NCBI GenBank assembly: GCA_963573385.1
Contig: CAUYLG010038249.1
Span: forward strand, 1-64,000
Direction: 5' to 3'
Origin: Cacajao melanocephalus
Taxonomy: Eukaryota > Chordata > Mammalia > Primates > Pitheciidae
Length of the DNA stretch: 64,000 nt
The notes under the pieces are model-generated. The model was not told the origin of the DNA. It saw only the letters and a list, made by a program, of their open reading frames with translations, and ran no database searches. Below, in pieces: positions 60,605 through 64,000 of this stretch. Position 1 is the stretch's first letter, and each line of letters starts with the position of its first letter. A program made the translations under genes and the position numbers.

Positions 60605-62925
60605 TATGCTATTGAATTAATAATTCCAAAGAAATTGTGTATTCAAAAAGGAGTTCATTATATTCATTTCTACTATGAGCACTTAAAAGCCAATTTTTTA
60701 GACCGTAGGATGGTTACATTACACAGTAGCACACATTATTTTTTTAAATCTCAGCTCTTGTAAAAAACAAAAAACTGGTTATTTTATATGAAAGTGTAAA
60801 TTTTGCTTGAATGTTCAACACAATAGGCATCAGCTTTGAGAAGAAAATTGATCATTCATTATGAGAAAGATAACAGCCTGTTCCTATCATATCTAAAACC
60901 TGAGTCATTAAAGTTGTTTAAAAGTTTCACAAAGACCTTATACTTTAACCACTTTGAAATTTGCATGGGTTAACATGTCCTTGGGGATGGGGAGATGAGG
61001 TAATATTTACTGTGACATTTTTGTGGGTAGTTCACCTTTTCTTGGGACCCCTCCGTTTATACGTGTTGGGAGATGATCATGGTGCTAAAAGACACTTAAG
61101 TCAATAAGAACATGGCTTACCTCTAGGATGGTTCATCAAGCAGTTGGGTTGATAATGAGAAGCGTTTTCAAAGACAGAATCTTAATATAGATCTTTTAGG
61201 CTCTTGTAAATTCACATCAGTAGAACTAATAAGCTTACCATCACAGGCTAGCATGTGTCTATTAAGTGAAACTAATTTTACTTAATCTTAATTAATTTTC
61301 AATTTCTATTTTGTCTCCTCTGTTCCTGCATTATTCTCTTAATTACAGCTTATGCTTAGTTTTGCTGATACTAGAAATCAAAGTTAAATGAGGAAAGGAA
61401 GCCAAGTTCAAATCTGTGTAGGTGGCAGGGTCATGAGGATCAAAGTCTTACTTGAATGTGGAGATGGAACTTCCTCTGAGAAGGTTGTGTGCATGTAAGT
61501 GCATGCGTGCACATGTGTGTGTTTGCCTTGTTTCAATTTTCACAGACAATAGCTCCCTTCCCCAGATATTTGAGGCTGTCAGGCCATTTTTCTATCTAAA
61601 AATATCTTATTGAAACAGCCAGAGTCATATTATTGTTTTACAGTATTTAGATGTTATATGAAATTACTAAAAGATAAGCTATAAACTGTGGCAACTATGT
61701 TTCTCAAACTGACCTGATTACTTTCATATATACACAAAATAGAAGAATCCTAGACTCTTTTCTGAAGGAAACTGTAGATTGCCGTAACAAATCACAAAAT
61801 TGAACATTTTGTGTCAGTTGATACTTATCACTTAATCACATTTCTAAGTATTTGGTCTTGCTTCCTAAATTAATTTTTTATCCTATTATACTGTGTTAAA
61901 CTTGTATTCTTATGTTAAAAATAAAAAAAAAAATCCTGGTTTTCTCTTGAATTTTCTCCTACAACGTAGTTGAATTACCCTGATGAGAAACTGTTCCCAG
62001 GACACTTCTAAGACAGGCGATGGTGCTCGAGATTTGGGGGCGATGTCACCTCTCATTCCTTGTCAGCTTCACGACGTGCTGCTAGAGCATTTCAGCTGCC
62101 TGGGTTTTTATCATTCTCCATGACACTCACAGAGAAGGAATGTATTTCGTGGCTCTTCCCAATGTATTGCCATGTCCACCTGTCACCAATAATAATGTAA
62201 CGAGGACAAAGGAAATCTCCTTCTTCAATATCCACTTTAGAACTTCTGGTTTGAAAATAGCATTTAGTTAGCAGCCCCCAACATAAACTTTTACACAGAA
62301 AAGGTGAAAATTTTATCCTCCGATGGAAACCTGAAACTGACCATTTACCTATTGCCAGAAGCTAGAACATTGCACTAAGTACTGAAGGCTGGCTCAGTGA
62401 GTCTGAACACAATTGCCAGTAGTCCTGCATGTGGGCATGACAGCCTTTTCACCATTTCCCACTGTCTGCTACCAACATAGAGCTTAAGGTTTTCATCAAT
62501 CATAAAACTCAACAGCCCTGATGTCATAGGAGCTCCTCAATCTTTTTACTCCTCTTTCCACTTCAACCTAAAACTCCTAGAAAGCAACTTGATAAAAAGG
62601 AAATGAGGAAAGGGCTAGAACAGTGAGAGCAGAGTTAGGAGGAATCTGGGCTGTATTGTGTTTTCTTAGATAATCCACTTGTTCAGAGTCAGAGAGCTAA
62701 TGAGTGAGGCTTGGAAGATGCCATCTCATTGAGGACAATTTTGTTGGTTAGAATAGAAGAATAAGCCGAGGATCTCTGTGCACATCTGTCTGCCATCCAC
62801 ACATAGCTCCAAAAAAGGAAGCTGATGAAGACTCAACTGGATAATGAGAGAGCCAAAGTTAACATGTACATCCTGTCTTTTGGATACTGGGTTTGGCAAA
62901 TCTCTCATTAGAAGAAAAAATTATA
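60605..62925. other. Unique AT-rich sequence
   Basis: No gene recognised. A GT-rich stretch lies at about 61,488-61,522. Confidence 0.5.
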
Positions 62926-62952
62926 TATAAGTATACACACACACACACACAA
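62926..62952. repeat. (TA)n(CA)n microsatellite
   Basis: TA steps followed by about eight CA units. Confidence 0.9.
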
Positions 62953-63599
62953 TAGAACAAGGGAAATAGTATATCATCCATGTCTCAGGTGAGTACGACT
63001 CTCTGGGCCCAGTTTTGCATGAGTGGATAAAGAATTTCCCAAGACAGTTGTAGGTAAATAAAGGCAGATTTATTACAGAAAGTATGAAAATTTGGTGGAA
63101 GGGTGTAAGAGGCAGGATGGCAGAGAAGGGGCTGTCTGCATGGAAACAAAGGCTTGCTGGGGATTTTCTAGAACAGTGTTTAAGCTGTATGCTGAAGATA
63201 GCTTTGTGTAGTACTGATAACGCCAAGGTTGCAGTGAGCTAAGTTGCAGGTGTCTGGTGATAGCTGGGCACAGGAAGATTGTGAGTTATTTGCGCAGGAG
63301 GGCTGTGTGTCCTGGACCATGACAAAAGGCAGACTTAGAGTTTATCTGCTTTCTTTTTCTGCTTTCCCTTGGTCTTTTCAGCATGACTCCTTTTACCTAA
63401 TTAGGACTCCACAATCCAGAAGACATCAATGAAGAGCAGACCGCTGAAAAAGAATTACTACAGGAATGAGAAAAAAAAAAGTAGAAAACTGGCATCATCG
63501 CTGGAATATTAAAAAAGAAAAAAGAAAAGCATAAGTAGGGTTACCATAAAATAGAAGCAAGAATTCATATTAGATGAAATTGTAGTTGGATAATATTAG
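62953..63599. other. Unassigned sequence, possibly LTR-derived
   Basis: 62,980-63,420 has the feel of an old LTR on the minus strand ('ggcagatttattacagaaag'), but I cannot place the family or ends. Confidence 0.3.
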
Positions 63600-63715
63600 A
63601 GACTTTGCCATGTGCGTACCTATGCAACAATCCTGCATGATCTGCACATGTACATCAGAACCTAAAGTACAATAAAAAAGAAAATTTTAAAAAGTATAAA
63701 AAAAAAACAAAACCT
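63600..63715 (+). mobile_element. L1 3'-end fragment
   Basis: 'gtacctatgcaacaatcctg', 'ctgcacatgtacatcagaac' and an A-rich tail. Confidence 0.85.
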
Positions 63716-64000
63716 CTCCTTTCCTTAGTTTTCCCTAGTAGAGAATGGACATGGGGTACTAATCAAATGTGTAATGAGGGGAATCTAGTAAGTATCTTTT
63801 AAAGTTTCAAAAATATAAACCAATATAAATGCATGGAAGTCATTGTTCCTTTATGTATACGATTGACGGATTGTGTAGTAATTCACAATGATATTTTTTG
63901 CAAAATATTTTTAGAAGACACCTTGATTTGTTCTAAAGAATTTCTTCAAATAAGGGCAAAGTAGGTGCTAGAGTGTGGTATTAAGAATTACAATGAACTA
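63716..64000. other. Unique AT-rich sequence
   Basis: Nothing recognised before the window ends. Confidence 0.5.

Overview
This is nuclear DNA from a primate, almost certainly a simian. The evidence is dense AluS/AluJ-type dimeric elements, primate L1 with conserved 3' ends, MaLR LTRs, and single-copy genes whose products I recognise from the human 11q12.3 neighbourhood. Small differences between the ZBTB3 protein here and the human protein as I remember it suggest a non-human primate, but I cannot name the species. Nothing prokaryotic, no CRISPR array and no operon is present.

Layout. (1) 1-2700: the 5' part of POLR2G (RPB7, RNA polymerase II stalk subunit) on the minus strand, coding exons 1-3, with its GC-rich promoter at about 2500-2700; the gene runs off the left edge. 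(2) 2.7-11.0 kb: intergenic, filled with Alus, an old LTR broken up by later insertions, and purine-rich microsatellites. (3) 11.05-13.58 kb: ZBTB3 on the plus strand, with a promoter holding five CCAAT boxes, a non-coding first exon, an intact 522-codon coding exon and a polyadenylation signal. POLR2G and ZBTB3 are divergent. (4) 13.6-26.2 kb: an Alu-saturated stretch with nested, trimeric and truncated Alus and a few MIR remnants. (5) 26,653-26,747 minus: the last coding exon of TTC9C, convergent with ZBTB3, which fits the human order TTC9C-ZBTB3-POLR2G. (6) 29.37-30.59 kb minus: a nearly full-length processed retrocopy of geminin (GMNN), disabled by frameshifts. (7) 31.2-31.93 kb: a truncated Alu abutting a 5'-truncated L1. 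(8) 31.9-64 kb: AT-rich, gene-poor sequence with only one Alu, one near-full-length decayed L1 (34.55-40.87 kb), MaLR LTRs, a solitary ERV LTR inside an old L1, MIRs and unique sequence. I found no credible gene here.

Main observation. I cannot find the upstream exons of TTC9C anywhere to the right of its last exon. The window also changes abruptly from GC-rich, Alu-dense DNA (59 Alus or Alu fragments in 31 kb) to AT-rich, Alu-poor DNA (one Alu in 33 kb), close to a truncated Alu/L1 junction at about 31.3-31.9 kb. This looks like an evolutionary synteny breakpoint that separated the TTC9C terminal exon from the rest of the gene, or an assembly misjoin. A second theme is four Alus carrying perfect short inverted repeats where the Alu consensus has none, the signature of local template-switch (fold-back) replication errors. 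I did not find a new protein-coding system; the interest lies in genome architecture.
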